From Ascidia mentula (lineage: Eukaryota > Chordata > Ascidiacea > Phlebobranchia > Ascidiidae): a stretch of 64,000 bases of DNA. Position numbers and translations under genes: made by a program. The notes beneath the pieces are model-generated. The model ran no database searches and was not told where the DNA came from. It was given only the letters and a program-made list of their open reading frames with translations. How positions within the stretch are numbered: position 1 is the stretch's first letter; every line of letters begins with the position of its first letter. Shown here piece by piece: positions 13,455-25,206 of this stretch. The DNA is taken from the NCBI GenBank assembly GCA_947561715.1, contig OX387200.1, positions 13,394,501 to 13,458,500 of the forward strand. The letters run 5' to 3'.

Positions 13455-13616
13455 GGATAGACTATATGTATGTGTACAAGCAAGTGGCAGAGATCAACAA
13501 CTATATCATATCAGTGCAGCTGGTGATTGTGGCACAGGACTAGCTTTAACCAGCAGGCCGAAAGATTTGCGCTTTGCGTTATCTTTCGGTCAACGTCGAT
13601 CGCGTTGGAAACCCCA

Positions 13617-16428
13617 CAGTCCAAGGTATAGTGAATCTACTCCAACGTTTACCAAAGCCACCAATCGTGGACACATATATAGGCAATATACTCTAACGTT
13701 TACCAAAGCCACCAATCGTGGACACAGTTCAAGGTATAGGCAATATACTCTAACGTTTACCAAAGCCACCAATCGTGGACACATTGCAGGGTATAGGCAA
13801 TATACTCTAACGTTTACCAAAGCCACCAATCGTGGACACATTGCAGGGTATAGGCAATATACTCTATAACGTTTACCAAAGCCACCAATCGTGGACACAT
13901 TGCAGGGTATAGGCAATATACTCTATAACGTTTACCAAAGCCACCAATCGTGGACACATTGCAGGGTATAGGCAATATACTCTAACGTTTACCAAAGCCA
14001 TCAATCGTGGACACAGTTCAAGGTATAGGCAATATACTCTATAACGTTTACCAAAGCCACCAATCGTGGACACAGTTCAAGGTATAGGCAATATACTCCA
14101 ACGTTTACCAAAGCCACCAATCGTGGACACAGTTCAAGGTATAGGCAATATACTCTATAACGTTTACCAAAGCCACCAATCGTGGACACAGTTCAAGGTA
14201 CAGGCAATATACTCCAACGTTTACCAAAGCCACCAATCGTGGACACAGTTCAAGGTATAGGCAATATACTCTATAACGTTTACCAAAGCCACCAATCGTG
14301 GACACAGTTCAAGGTATAGGCAATATACTCTATAACGTTTACCAAAGCCACCAATCGTGGACACATTGCAGGGTATAGGCAATATACTCTATAACGTTTA
14401 CCAAAGCCACCAATCGTGGACACAGTTCAAGGTATAGGCAATATACTCCAACGTTTACCAAAGCCACCAATCGTGGACACAGTTCAAGGTATAGGCAATA
14501 TACTCTATAACGTTTACCAAAGCCACCAATCGTGGACACAGTTCAAGGTATAGGCAATATATTCTATAACGTTTACCAAAGCCACCAATCGTGGACACAT
14601 TGCAGGGTATAGGCAATATACTCTATAACGTTTACCAAAGCCACCAATCGTGGACACATTGCAGGGTATAGGCAATATACTCTAACGTTTACCAAAGCCA
14701 TCAATCGTGGACACAGTTCAAGGTATAGGCAATATACTCTATAACGTTTACCAAAGCCACCAATCGTGGACACAGTTCAAGGTATAGGCAATATACTCCA
14801 ACGATTACCAAAGCCACCAATCGTGGACACAGTTCAAGGTATAGGCAATATACTCTATAACGTTTACCAAAGCCACCAATCGTGGACACAGTTCAAGGTA
14901 TAGGCAATATACTCTAACGTTTACCAAAGCCACCAATCGTGGACACATTGCAGGGTATAGGCAATATACTCTATAACGTTTACCAAAGCCACCAATCGTG
15001 GACACAGTTCAAGGTATAGGCAATATACTCCAACGTTTACCAAAGCCACCAATCGTGGACACAGTTCAAGGTATAGGCAATATACTCTATAACGTTTACC
15101 AAAGCCACCAATCGTGGACACAGTTCAAGGTACAGGCAATATACTCCAACGTTTACCAAAGCCACCAATCGTGGACACAGTTCAAGGTATAGGCAATATA
15201 CTCTATAACGTTTACCAAAGCCACCAATCGTGGACACATTGCAGGGTATAGGCAATATGCTCTAACGTCCACCAAAGCCACCAATCGTGGACACAGTTCA
15301 AGGTATAGGCAATATACTCTAACGTTTACCAAAGCCACCAATCGTGGACACAGTTCAAGGTATAGGCAATATACTCTATAACGTTTACCAAAGCCACCAA
15401 TCGTGGACACAGTTCAAGGTATAGGCAATATACTCTATAACGTTTACCAAAGCCACCAATCGTGGACACATTGCAGGGTATAGGCAATATGCTCTAACGT
15501 CCACCAAAGCCACCAATCGTGGACACAGTTCAAGGTATAGGCAATATACTCTAACGTTTACCAAAGCCATCAATCGTGGACACAGTTCAAGGTATAGGCA
15601 ATATACTCTATAACGTTTACCAAAGCCACCAATCGTGGACACAGTTCAAGGTATAGGCAATATACTCTATAACGTTTACCAAAGCCATCAATCGTGGACA
15701 CAGTTCAAGGTATAGGCAATATACTCTATAACGTTTACCAAAGCCACCAATCGTGGACACAGTTCAAGGTATAGGCAATATACTCTATAACGTTTACCAA
15801 AGCCACCAATCGTGGACACATTGCAGGGTATAGGCAATATACTCTAACGTTTACCAAAGCCACCAATCGTGGACACAGTTCAAGGTATAGGCAATATACT
15901 CTAAAACGTTTACCAAAGCCACCAATCGTGGACACAGTTCAAGGTACAGGCAATATACTCTATAACGTTTACCAAAGCCACCAATCGTGGACACATTGCA
16001 GGGTATAGGCAATATACTCTAACGTTTACCAAAGCCACCAATCGTGGACACAGTTCAAGGTATAGGCAATATACTCTAACGTTTACCAAAGCCACCAATC
16101 GTGGACACAGTTCAAGGTACAGGCAATATACTCCAACGTTTACCAAAGCCACCAATCGTGGACACAGTTCAAGGTATAGGCAATATACTCTATAACGTTT
16201 ACCAAAGCCACCAATCGTGGACACAGTTCAAGGTATAGGCAATATACTCTATAACGTTTACCAAAGCCACCAATCGTGGACACATTGCAGGGTATAGGCA
16301 ATATGCTCTAACGTCCACCAAAGCCACCAATCGTGGACACAGTTCAAGGTATAGGCAATATACTCGAGCGTTTACCAAGGCCACCAGTCGTTGACACATT
16401 GCAGGATATAGGCAATATACTCTAATGA
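13617..16428. repeat. Minisatellite, about 48 copies of a ~58-bp unit
   Basis: Tandem array spanning 2.8 kb. Every unit carries the core TTTACCAAAGCCACCAATCG followed by TGGACACA. Two alternative halves then occur: type A (GTTCAAGGTATAGGC) and type B (TTGCAGGGTATAGGC). The linker varies as ACTCTATAACG, ACTCTAACG, ACTCCAACG or GCTCTAACGTCC, so the unit is about 56-60 bp. Blocks recur at larger spacing: 13873-14073 matches 14573-14773 (700 bp), 14066-14260 matches 14998-15192 (932 bp), and 15153-15385 is nearly repeated by the next 232 bp. Edge copies (first near 13630, last 16365-16428) are the most divergent, as in arrays that homogenise from the middle. Long open frames in it, such as minus-strand YCLYLELCPRLVALVNV, are by-products of a unit without stops. 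Confidence 0.97.
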
Positions 16429-16948
16429 TTTTAATTTATATTAACCTCTCCTTGGATGAAAATATGTACTTTTTCAGATCTCCGACGTGTTTTTGCAACC
16501 GATTGTGACCAGACAACTGATACTGATCGACAACCTACGTTCCGTAACTTTTTTACAGGCCGACTGACAATTTCCTAGCTCAACTAAGAAAGTTGTTGGT
16601 AATTTTGTAACAAAGAAAATGTAAAATGTAAAAATGTAAAATTTAGGCCATCTCCTATTTTTTGGGATTCCTTACCTCAGATGGCGCCATCCACATGTAT
16701 ACATACATTGCATGTGCATTTGTGCCAAGTTTCAGCTGGGGGTAAAAATAAAATAGACCCTAAAAAGAATAAAACAAATGCAAAAAGGGGTATAAGTCTT
16801 GTGAAAGTTGATATGTGATCCATCTTATAGTTGTCATGTTTTTTAATAATCACTTTGTTTTTTTGATATCAAGAGAAAATAAGAAAGTGTTGCTTTTAGA
16901 TTTTGTTCCTTCTGTTTCTAAGTAATAGTAATCTTAAATTAGCCAAAG
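16429..16948. promoter_or_regulatory. Upstream region and 5' UTR of transgelin-like gene A
   Basis: Unique AT-rich sequence between the minisatellite and the start codon of gene A. It has a short self-similar patch (AAAATGTAAAATGTAAAAATG, about 16617-16640) and no obvious TATA box or perfect CArG box. It presumably holds the gene A promoter. Confidence 0.3.
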
Positions 16949-18932
16949 ATGTCATATCGAATAAGGGGATTAGGCATGGACAGGGAGATTGAACAGAAGA
17001 TCGAGCAAAAGTATTCTTTGGATGACGAAAATGAATTAGTGGAGTGGATTGTTTCAGTGCTGATGTATGGACAAGGAAAGCAAGATTTTGAAGAATGCAA
17101 TATTGAAGTTCCACAATGTCCAGGCAAAGAGGTTAGAATAGTAAGAGTGTATGTTTCAGTATGCTGCATGTATGACTAAATACAGATTTTGTTATGCTCT
17201 ATAATAATTAACAAATCTAAATTGATTTGTAGTTTTTAATTTTTATACTTATGATTTTAAATTGTATACATAATGTAGGCTGATCCATTTGGAAAAAAAG
17301 GAAATTGAAATGAAATATAGGGTTTTTAGCTCTTTGTTTTTTCAACAGGCATTTCAGGAATGGCTTAAAGATGGTATGATTTTGTGTGAACTTATGAATG
17401 TTTTAGCACCAGGGAGCTGCAAACCTCAAATTACCACAAATACAACAAATGAAGTACAGTTATTTTGAAAACTAACTTGTTTGTACACCACAGTTTATGG
17501 CAATTGTGTCAAAAGGTCAAGAGGCAGTGTGGTCCAACATCATTTAGTCACGGGCCATAACAAACCATAAGTTTTTCCCGCGAGCCTGTTATATTTGGCC
17601 ATTGGCCCCCGGGCCTGCAGTTGGACCACGCTGTTTTAAGGAATCAATTTTTTACTTAAATATTGTATGACATAGACTGAAAATTGTTTTTCTGGCAGTT
17701 GTACTTAGCCAATGCATGTCCAAAGCTTTTACACATAGTTTTGATATTGACAGTTGAACACACACACATATATATAAATGTTTATGTTTTACTTCTCTTA
17801 CGTATGAGTTTAAACCTAATAATCTCTTTTATATTTCTAAAAATTGCTACAATGCTATTCCAGATTTAATGTGTAAAATATTTTGTCAGGGTATGCGACG
17901 AATCAAGCAAATGGACAATATTTCCATCTTTTTAAATGCAGCTGGAAGCTATGGAGTTAGAAAAATGGATGTTTTTCAAGTAAGGCAAAAAATTTAAAGT
18001 TATTTGTGTGATAAAAAACAAAATAAATGTATGTGTTATAATTTTTTGAAGAAAAAGATTTAAGTAGTCACTAAGAGGCTTGATAATAATTTCTGTTTTG
18101 TTTACGTGTTTGCCTATTACTTATATTTCTTGTCCATGACATGCAATGTTTTTTCACTTTTGTGTAATGAAAGATTATGCATATACACACTAGGGTCCAA
18201 ATAAATTTTGTTAATATAAATGTATTGAATTTTTTTTGTTTAGTAGGTCTGTTTCAGTCTTCTTTAATTTGTTTAAATTTTAAATGTATTTACTTGCAGA
18301 CTGTTGATCTATTTGAATCTCGTGATCTGGCCCAGGTACAAGTTACCCTCTACAAACTTGGTTCTGTTGCACAAAAAAATCAATTTCCAGGTCCTGTGAT
18401 TGGTGTAAAAGTGGCCGAAAAGAATGTTAGAAAGTTTGATCCAAGCCTGACCAAAGAGGGTAGAAACATAATTGGATTACAGGTGCTTTCATGTTGTTGT
18501 GGTTTGTTTCCACACCATTGATTTTCTTAACTGGTTCAAGAAACTCAGCTCCTCTGAATTGTGTGATCAACTTACTGCCTGTATCTAGTTACAATGTGGC
18601 GAAACTCTCATGTATTGTAAATATATGTACATGTATACATTGTAATTATGTTTATCCAACTAGAGCAGCAAATATTTTGTTTTATGTTTTCAAGCAAATA
18701 TATTTGTTGTAATTGTATAACTATCTTATTCTAAAATACTTCTTTTCTTGGTTAGAAACACATATATACTAATTTAGTGACTTTTTTGTTTTTGTTAAAT
18801 TAAACATATGTCTAGTACTTGGGGCTAACTGAATTTTTTTGTTTTAAGATGGGTACAAACCAAGTTGCTTCACAAAAAGGCATGACACCTTATGGTCTTG
18901 GTCGGCAAATGGTAACAAGAGTGAACAAGTAG
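16949..18932 (+). CDS. Transgelin/calponin-like protein A, complete, five exons
   Basis: Exons 16949-17131, 17349-17453, 17890-17979, 18300-18482 and 18849-18932; all introns are phase 0; 214 residues. An N-terminal calponin-homology (CH) domain covers exons 1-4: FQEWLKDGMILCELMNVL, then MDNISIFLNAAGSYGV, then TVDLFESRDLAQVQVTLYKLG. Exon 5 completes one calponin-like (CLIK) repeat, IGLQMGTNQVASQKGMTPYG. A single CH domain plus a single CLIK repeat is the transgelin (SM22) plan: cytosolic, actin filament binding, usually muscle. Exon 1 is 39 nt longer than in genes B-D, adding about 13 residues including FEECNIEVPQC between the first helix and the intron. The gene heads a tandem family with B and C on the same strand. 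Confidence 0.93.
17525..17633. mobile_element. Probable hAT-like MITE in intron 2 of gene A
   Basis: 109 bp ending in inverted repeats CAGTGTGGTCCAAC and CAGCGTGGTCCAAC (13 of 14 identical). The interior is GC-richer than the intron. The flanking 8-mers TCAAGAGG and TTTTAAGG are not a clean duplication, so the insertion is either old or trimmed. Confidence 0.55.
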
Positions 18933-20133
18933 TAGTTGAAGTTCCAGTGACAACATTTGGAATTAACTGATGAGAGTTGATGTTCAGCTTGCCATTTGAC
19001 CTGCATTAAAACTTTGTACATTTACACATTTCGTAAGAAGCCTATTTGGTGCTATAAACTTTTCTCTGATTTATTCATTATCTGATACAAGTCGTACTTG
19101 CATGCATCACTTCATATATCTGCGATAATTCTTCGTGTGTTTTTTTTAATCATTGTGAGGTTGAATTTTTTCTGACTATTTCTTTGCTATCTGGCCTATT
19201 CTTTTTGTGTTGCAGCATAAGATAATTTTCTGTCAGTTTACAAGTTGTTTTTGAATTATCAAATGTACTCTCTATACACTTTATAATATCTCTTTGCTCA
19301 GAAAGGTGCGTATAAATTTTCTCAACACAACTGTTGCACAAATGCCGAATTCCCATCATCAATTGTATCACCGAATCAGTGCCACCTGTATTGCTATCAT
19401 GTTGTCTTCACCCAAACTATGTTTAAACGCATATGTAGCCCAGTCCAAAAATTATTTGTTTGGTTTCATCATCTGTTTTCCGAAAATTTAATAGCAGAAT
19501 GCTTCTCTGCTGTCACAGCCGAATATAAGGTACTGTTATTTCGAGATTTCCGTGGTTTCTGCTCCGTGCCGCGCAACTTGTTTCAGTGCCATAGCGTTTT
19601 TGCGCAGCATTACATTCTCTAATAAGCTCTTTGGTCCATTTATGTCATTCCATTCCTGTTTGTTTGCATCACTGTAACACACTCGTGAAATTGTGCTAAA
19701 AGCTCAAACTAACAATTCGAATCAAGATTGGTAATGATTTGTCATCATTTGTTTTGGCATCGTGTTGTCTAACGCCCTCTACCTATTTGCTTTGACAATT
19801 TACACGAAAGAATAACCGCATACCTCCAGCAAGCCACGCCGCTTTGCGCTGTACGTCGTCCGTCTGGTGCTACTTTCTGTAACTTAAAATACAGTTTCTT
19901 TTGTTACTACTGAACCCAAAAAAAGATGTAGAAACAATTTAAGTGCATCATGATGCACAACCTATTGATATGTGGGTTTCTTTGACTATTGTTTTGCAAC
20001 GCCACGTACGACATATGTGCCGCCAATCTTTCGCATTAATATTTGTGAAAACGTTAATTGGAAGGAAGGTCGTACCAAAAGGAATAATGCTTTTACTGTT
20101 CACCACAAAAAGCTTTGCGTAAATTGCCGCGGG

Positions 20134-20143
20134 CCATATATGG
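20134..20143. promoter_or_regulatory. CArG box (SRF site), CCATATATGG
   Basis: Perfect match to CC(A/T)6GG and itself palindromic. It lies 1.9 kb upstream of gene B. SRF sites of this form drive vertebrate transgelin and other muscle genes; function here is inferred. Confidence 0.5.
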
Positions 20144-20848
20144 CAGTAAAGAACTTATTGCAAAGATCGACTGTAACGCTTTGTGGTAATACTCATTCTT
20201 CTACAGTTTCCCCGGTTTGTTAAAGAAAGGTATGTTATATCAAGAAAGTGAGTATATGTAGTCAGGGTGACCTTATAATGTTGAAATGACCGAATTTTTA
20301 ACATTATTTGCAGAAAGTTACCATTCTGTGTGATATCAATACAAAACCGTTGCCGAATAACAAGCTTAGCAATATTTTTAAATTTCTGCGAACAAATTAG
20401 AACTGCTGTTGGCAACCCAGCATGTCGTCTTCATTCGGCAACACGTATGTTAGAGGTTATTGGATTGACGTCACAAAAATGTCGCATCAGCACCATCAGT
20501 TTTACTGTCTTGTGCCTCTGTCATTTCAGTATAGCTCGGTCACCTGATCTGTTTATCATAGTACAGAACTACTCCGTAGCCTAGGGTAATGACACAACCT
20601 GTAATCGTTTAATGGATGCTTGTACTCCTCTTTTGCCCTGGGGACAAGCGTTTTAGAAGGTTAGTTTTGGTTGATTCGTTTCGGAAGCGTAATTATCATT
20701 TAACTCTATAATGGTACTATTAGGAAGTGAACGAACCGTCAGCGTATTTGGATTGGTGTTTTATCGTCAATGCGCATTCTTGACGGGCGTTTTGCCGACT
20801 GACGTCATCACGGAATTCGTGTTTGAATCAATCACAAACCGCTCTCCT

Positions 20849-20858
20849 CCAAATATGG
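20849..20858. promoter_or_regulatory. CArG box (SRF site), CCAAATATGG
   Basis: Perfect CC(A/T)6GG match 1.2 kb upstream of gene B. It is the exact reverse complement of the box at 21394. Confidence 0.55.
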
Positions 20859-21393
20859 CAAAAGTGGCTTGTTGTGAACGGAGCTGACTGCATTAAAGCG
20901 CGTTCGTGCGCTGGCTTGTCATGTCTGGCAAGTGCAATAAGGGTTGTATGTGCTGGTTAAGCGGTTGCGTCTACAGAGTATGTTTGCCGACTGCGTTACC
21001 CAATAGTCGTGAACAAAGCATATTTACTTAGCCTGTTTGTCGTTTGCCGCCACCATTGCAATTACAGTAGAACGTAGATGACAAAGAGTGGGCGCAAGCA
21101 CACGGAAAGCTCAGTAAGCAAAGGCATGATTTCCTTAGGGATGGAAACATTTATTCAAAATTGTTATTTGATCAAATACTGATCATGTAAAACCAAAGAA
21201 TGTAGTCCTACTGAAACCTTGGCTCACGTTATAGCAACGTATATAATTACGTCTTAGTGAAGTTTTAGTCGCTCCATTTACCCCCATTCATCGCCTGGCT
21301 GTGTTTGTTCACTACCCAAGCGTGCCAACGACGGAGCTAAAACGAGGGCATTTGTGCGAAAAAAGACGGCGGCCATACCGGGCGGCGGCCTTT

Positions 21394-21403
21394 CCATATT
21401 TGG
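21394..21403. promoter_or_regulatory. CArG box (SRF site), CCATATTTGG
   Basis: Perfect CC(A/T)6GG match 630 bp upstream of the gene B start, inside a GC-rich patch that looks promoter-like. It is the closest of the three boxes to the gene. Confidence 0.6.
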
Positions 21404-22032
21404 TGCGAAGAGCGATGTGCGACTGTAATGACGTACTACTTCAGCTCGGTGAAAAGCATTGAACCAGACTGGCTCAGTCGAGGTTGTCAACGAGTGGAGT
21501 TTTAGTTTGTAGCTTTGGATAGACGTGGAACTGCATGTAAGGAAGTAAAGTTGCGTTGTCAATGGCTTTAGTTAGCTTGTGTGTTTAAAAGGTTAAACAC
21601 GCTCTACCCGTAGCAAAACTGCTTGTTTGAAAAGTATTTTTCTGCCGAAATGTACCTGAACGAATGTAATCTGATCATTCTCTAGATAAAAATCTTGTGC
21701 ATTATTTTCACATTTCTTCATAAAAACTTGTCTTTGCTGTCCGGTGTGTGTCAGAATACCGTGATTCAATCTCTGCATTTGTATTTTGATCAGTTTCCGT
21801 TGTGCGGATGCTGCGTGAGTGTGTGCGTGCGTGCTTTCGCGAGTGTGCACACCCACTGGTCTGAACGAGCGCTTGTAAATTTTCGTGAATGTGCCACTTT
21901 GAAGTGATGTACCGCCCTCATCCTATAACAGCAGCTAAACTTTACAAAGCTGCGATTCGCCATTGAGTTGTGTTTTTCTTATAACAGAGTTTAGGATTGA
22001 TATATTTTGAATCCCCAAAAATACTTGATAAA

Positions 22033-23032
22033 ATGGCAAACCGACCAAAAGGGTATGGTCTATCCGGGGAGATTGCAAGCAAGATCGACTCTAAATACAG
22101 TGATGAGGACGAAAAGGAAATTTGTCAATGGATCAACGCTATCACTGGTCAAACCTGTCCGCAATCAGGAGCAAAAGTGAGCGCAGCTTAACGAGCATAA
22201 TTATATGTGAACTATACCCACTTATACGCCGTATATATAAGAGATTTACTTTCAGTAACTGCCATTAGCACAACGGTGGACAAATTACGCTGATATGAAA
22301 AATGATGTTGTTTATTTATTGTCTTTTAGGGTGTGCAAGAATGGCTGAAGGACGGTACAGTTTTATGTATGTTGATAAATGCGATTGCTGAAAATCCTAT
22401 CAAGAAATACAACACTTCGGTAAATGTTTGTATACAATGTGATCATTGTTTGGCACGTTTGTAACGGCCGGTACTTTCTATTTGCTACAGAAAATGGCCT
22501 TTAAGCAAATGGAAAATATTTCCATGTTTTTGACCGCTTGTGAGAACTACGGAGTACCGAAAACAGATCTGTTCCAGGTGCGTGTGTTTATCAGTTTGTA
22601 GAAGGTTTACTAATATGTGTAAGTTTTACAACCAACTACCATTTATTACAGACGGTATCATTATACGAAGGCACAAATATGCCACAAGTATTGGCTACAC
22701 TTCGAGCTTTAAGTTCAGTTTCCATTAAAAAAGGTTATGGTGGTCCAGTGTGTGGGGTGAAAATCGCGACAGCTAACAAACGTGAACAAGATGAGCAAAA
22801 ACTACGCGAAGGTCGAAATGCTATTGGACTTCAAGTGAGTATTTATTGGTCGTAGTTAATGTAGGACGTTTAACAATATGTTTTGGATGGTTATACTGGC
22901 TTAAGTTAACGTCCTATTTACAGGAACCTTATGTTTTATTTGCATAAACAGATGGGCACCAACCAGGTTGATTCACAAAAGGGCATGACACCTTATGGGC
23001 TGGGACGGCAACTTACACCACAAAATAAATAA
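22033..23032 (+). CDS. Transgelin/calponin-like protein B, complete, five exons
   Basis: Exons 22033-22176, 22330-22419, 22491-22577, 22652-22834 and 22952-23032; all introns phase 0; 194 residues. It starts MANRPKGYGLSGEIASKID, the transgelin N-terminus. The CH domain continues through VQEWLKDGTVLCMLINAI, MENISMFLTACENYGV and TVSLYEGTNMPQVLATLRAL. The C-terminal CLIK repeat is IGLQMGTNQVDSQKGMTPYG. Exon 2 is five codons shorter, and exon 3 one codon shorter, than in A, C and D, so B is a separate paralogue lineage. An in-frame ATG exists 36 nt upstream (21997), but the family N-terminus supports 22033. AATAAA lies at 23313-23318. Three CArG boxes upstream suggest SRF control. B also seeded the fused pseudogenes at 28581 and 40006. 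Confidence 0.95.
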
Positions 23033-24266
23033 AGTTTTGTGAGCAACAGTATGCATGACCTCCTTTATCAAGACAAACATTCCACATTCACCACAAGATA
23101 TTGATTCTGCAGTAAAACACCGCTTCCTCTGCATGCATTTCGGTGTATTTTGGACCAAGCAAACCATTTTGTTTTGTGGTTTCTTTCTTGTGCAATTGCA
23201 ATTTTAACTCAGGCTAAGCATGGCTGGCCTGCTAAACTAAAACTTTCTTTTTGCAAAAGCGTCTGCGAGTAACTGCTTGTGTGCGCATATATTGTATTTT
23301 CTATTGTACAATAATAAAGCACTTGATAAATGGTACTGGACTAAATAAACTATCCATATTCGCGAGAATTGTGTTAGTCCAAAAGAAGCTTAATAAAAAA
23401 ATGTTTGCAAAGTATTGCTCTTGGCCGCATTGCAATTGCTTCACTAACATATATGCTTTATGTTTTCATCAAGCAATGCTTGGAAAAATGAATGCACAGT
23501 TGGTTGGTGTAACATTCCTATTGGAAAGATACGACGATTAAACCAACCGTGATATTTAATGAGCAACACCATTGACTATGACTATTACTAAAATATTTTA
23601 CGGTGGTTATTTAATTAGGATGTTAAGATACAAAATCACCTGCGGCGAAGGCAAACCTCTAACTTACTTAATTGGTAGGCAATGGACCTTTACCACGTGT
23701 ACCATAGAAAATGTTTCTCCGGCACGCGTAAATTTTAACTTGAACTTGTACTCTCCATTCTAAGCATTAAATGTTATTGGCGAAACGCTAATCATTATCC
23801 CATTCAGGTGCCCTTTTCCTCTGACTGGAACATCTTTTCGGAACATTCTACCTTGGTTGTGAGTTGAGAAAAAACAAAATAGCGAAAAACAAACTGAGAG
23901 AAACGGAGGGTTATTTGCCGAAAAAGTTTGGTGGATCTTTTAACATCAAGAAGTTGTTCCTTTTTTTTCAAAAAATGCGCGATAAATACGTTGGTATCCA
24001 AAACATAACTTCCGTTTTTTAGCTGCATATAGAACGTTGGCGTTTGTATGTTTTATCTTTCAGGCTACCAATTTCAATAGGTAATATCCGACAAGATCAG
24101 CCAACCATGTAAAAAAGACATTGGCAGTCTTATTTATTCTATGACACATTGTGTTACCTCTTTTGCCACGCAGGGTTACCCCTAAAAGTTATAATAAATA
24201 TTTTGCAACTTGGCAGGAGGTAGAACATATTTATTAGCATTTAAACTGTTGAAATAAAATACAAAA
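23033..24266. other. Intergenic region between genes B and C
   Basis: Contains the 3' UTR of B to about 23330 and the upstream region of C. The part from about 23800 to 24266 is repeated, diverged, at about 28780-29150 and 40200-40580, so it is the conserved 5' flank of gene C. I see no separate gene. Confidence 0.5.
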
Positions 24267-25206
24267 ATGGCAAATCGACCCAAAGGATATGGATTGTCAA
24301 GAGAGATTTCCTCAAAAATTGATGCAAAATATTCCGAAGAGGACGAATTGGAAGTCGTGGCATGGATTGAGAGCATTACCAGTGAGAGCCCAAGCGGACG
24401 GGGTAGAGAGGTGCAACATTTTTATTTCAGTTTCTTCAACTTAAGTAATACGACGTTTTTTGTTGTTTAGGCGTTTCACGCGTGGTTAAAAGATGGTCTG
24501 GTTCTTTGCGAGTTAATGAACAAACTGAATCCAGGAAGCTGCAAACCAAACAACGTTTCAAACACCACTATTGAGGTAGACGTACTTTGCAAAACTTTTT
24601 TAAGATTTTTGAACTTTTCACTTGTGCTTCACAATTACAATTTATTTTCTCATAATGTTATGTTAGTTTGGGGACTTTTAAGTACTTTCACTTCAGAAAG
24701 TTAATGGCTGTGTTTTTTCAGGCAATGAAAAAAAACAAAGAAATGGAAAACATCGGCATGTTTTTGTCAGCGACTGGCAAATTTGGCGTTGCTTCAATTG
24801 ATTTATTTCAGGTTTGAATTGAAATTTTATGGATAAACCTTCCATACAAAACTTCCTTTCAACATTTTGCAGACCGTTGATCTTTACGAGGCTCAGAACT
24901 TGGGTCAAGTTCAAGTCACTCTATTCAAACTCAGCGCAGCCGCACGAAAAAAAGACGTAAACCTTCCACAAATAGGAGTTAAGATAGCCGAAACAAATGT
25001 GCGTGAATTTGATGAACAGAAAACCAGAGAAGGCCGTAATGTCATTGGCTTACAGGTAAGGAAACTAATGATTGACCAATGAGAACACTTCTGTTATGAT
25101 TTTCAACTAAAATTTGTGTTTGCAGATGGGAACTAATCAGGTTGCTTCACAGAAGGGCATGACACCGTATGGTTTGGGTCGACAGCTAACAAACAAACCT
25201 GAATAA
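24267..25206 (+). CDS. Transgelin/calponin-like protein C, complete, five exons
   Basis: Exons 24267-24410, 24471-24575, 24722-24811, 24873-25055 and 25126-25206; phase 0 throughout; 200 residues. It has the transgelin plan: MANRPKGYGLSREISSKID, the CH-domain blocks FHAWLKDGLVLCELMNKL and MENIGMFLSATGKFGV, then TVDLYEAQNLGQVQVTLFKL, and the CLIK repeat IGLQMGTNQVASQKGMTPYG. All family positions are intact. Introns are only about 60-150 bp. AATAAA lies at 25398-25403. This is the parent-like copy of gene D (40582) and of the LINE-interrupted copy whose exon 5 survives at 38290. Confidence 0.95.

Larger units (their letters stand above)
18933..22032. other. 3.1-kb intergenic region between transgelin genes A and B
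   Basis: Holds the 3' UTR of A (an ATTAAA near 19004) and the upstream region of B. I find no convincing exon. It contains three perfect CArG boxes, listed separately, a GC-rich stretch around 21355-21420, and a segment (about 21850-21975) whose copies appear at 28470-28580 and 39893-40000, marking it as the 5' flank or 5' UTR of B in the ancestral duplication. Confidence 0.5.

Noticed and set aside
13369-13869. 166-codon plus-strand frame running into the minisatellite
   Set aside because: It starts inside the MITE and continues only because the repeat unit is open. There is no domain.
13590-16399. Many overlapping open frames with repeated YCLYLELCPRLVALVNV or YQSHQSWTQFKV peptides
   Set aside because: They arise because the minisatellite unit lacks stops in some frames. 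Unit-length changes shift the frame constantly, and there is no splice context.
13617-16428. CRISPR-like array
   Set aside because: The repeats are directly adjacent units with no unique spacers, and the genome is eukaryotic. It is a minisatellite.
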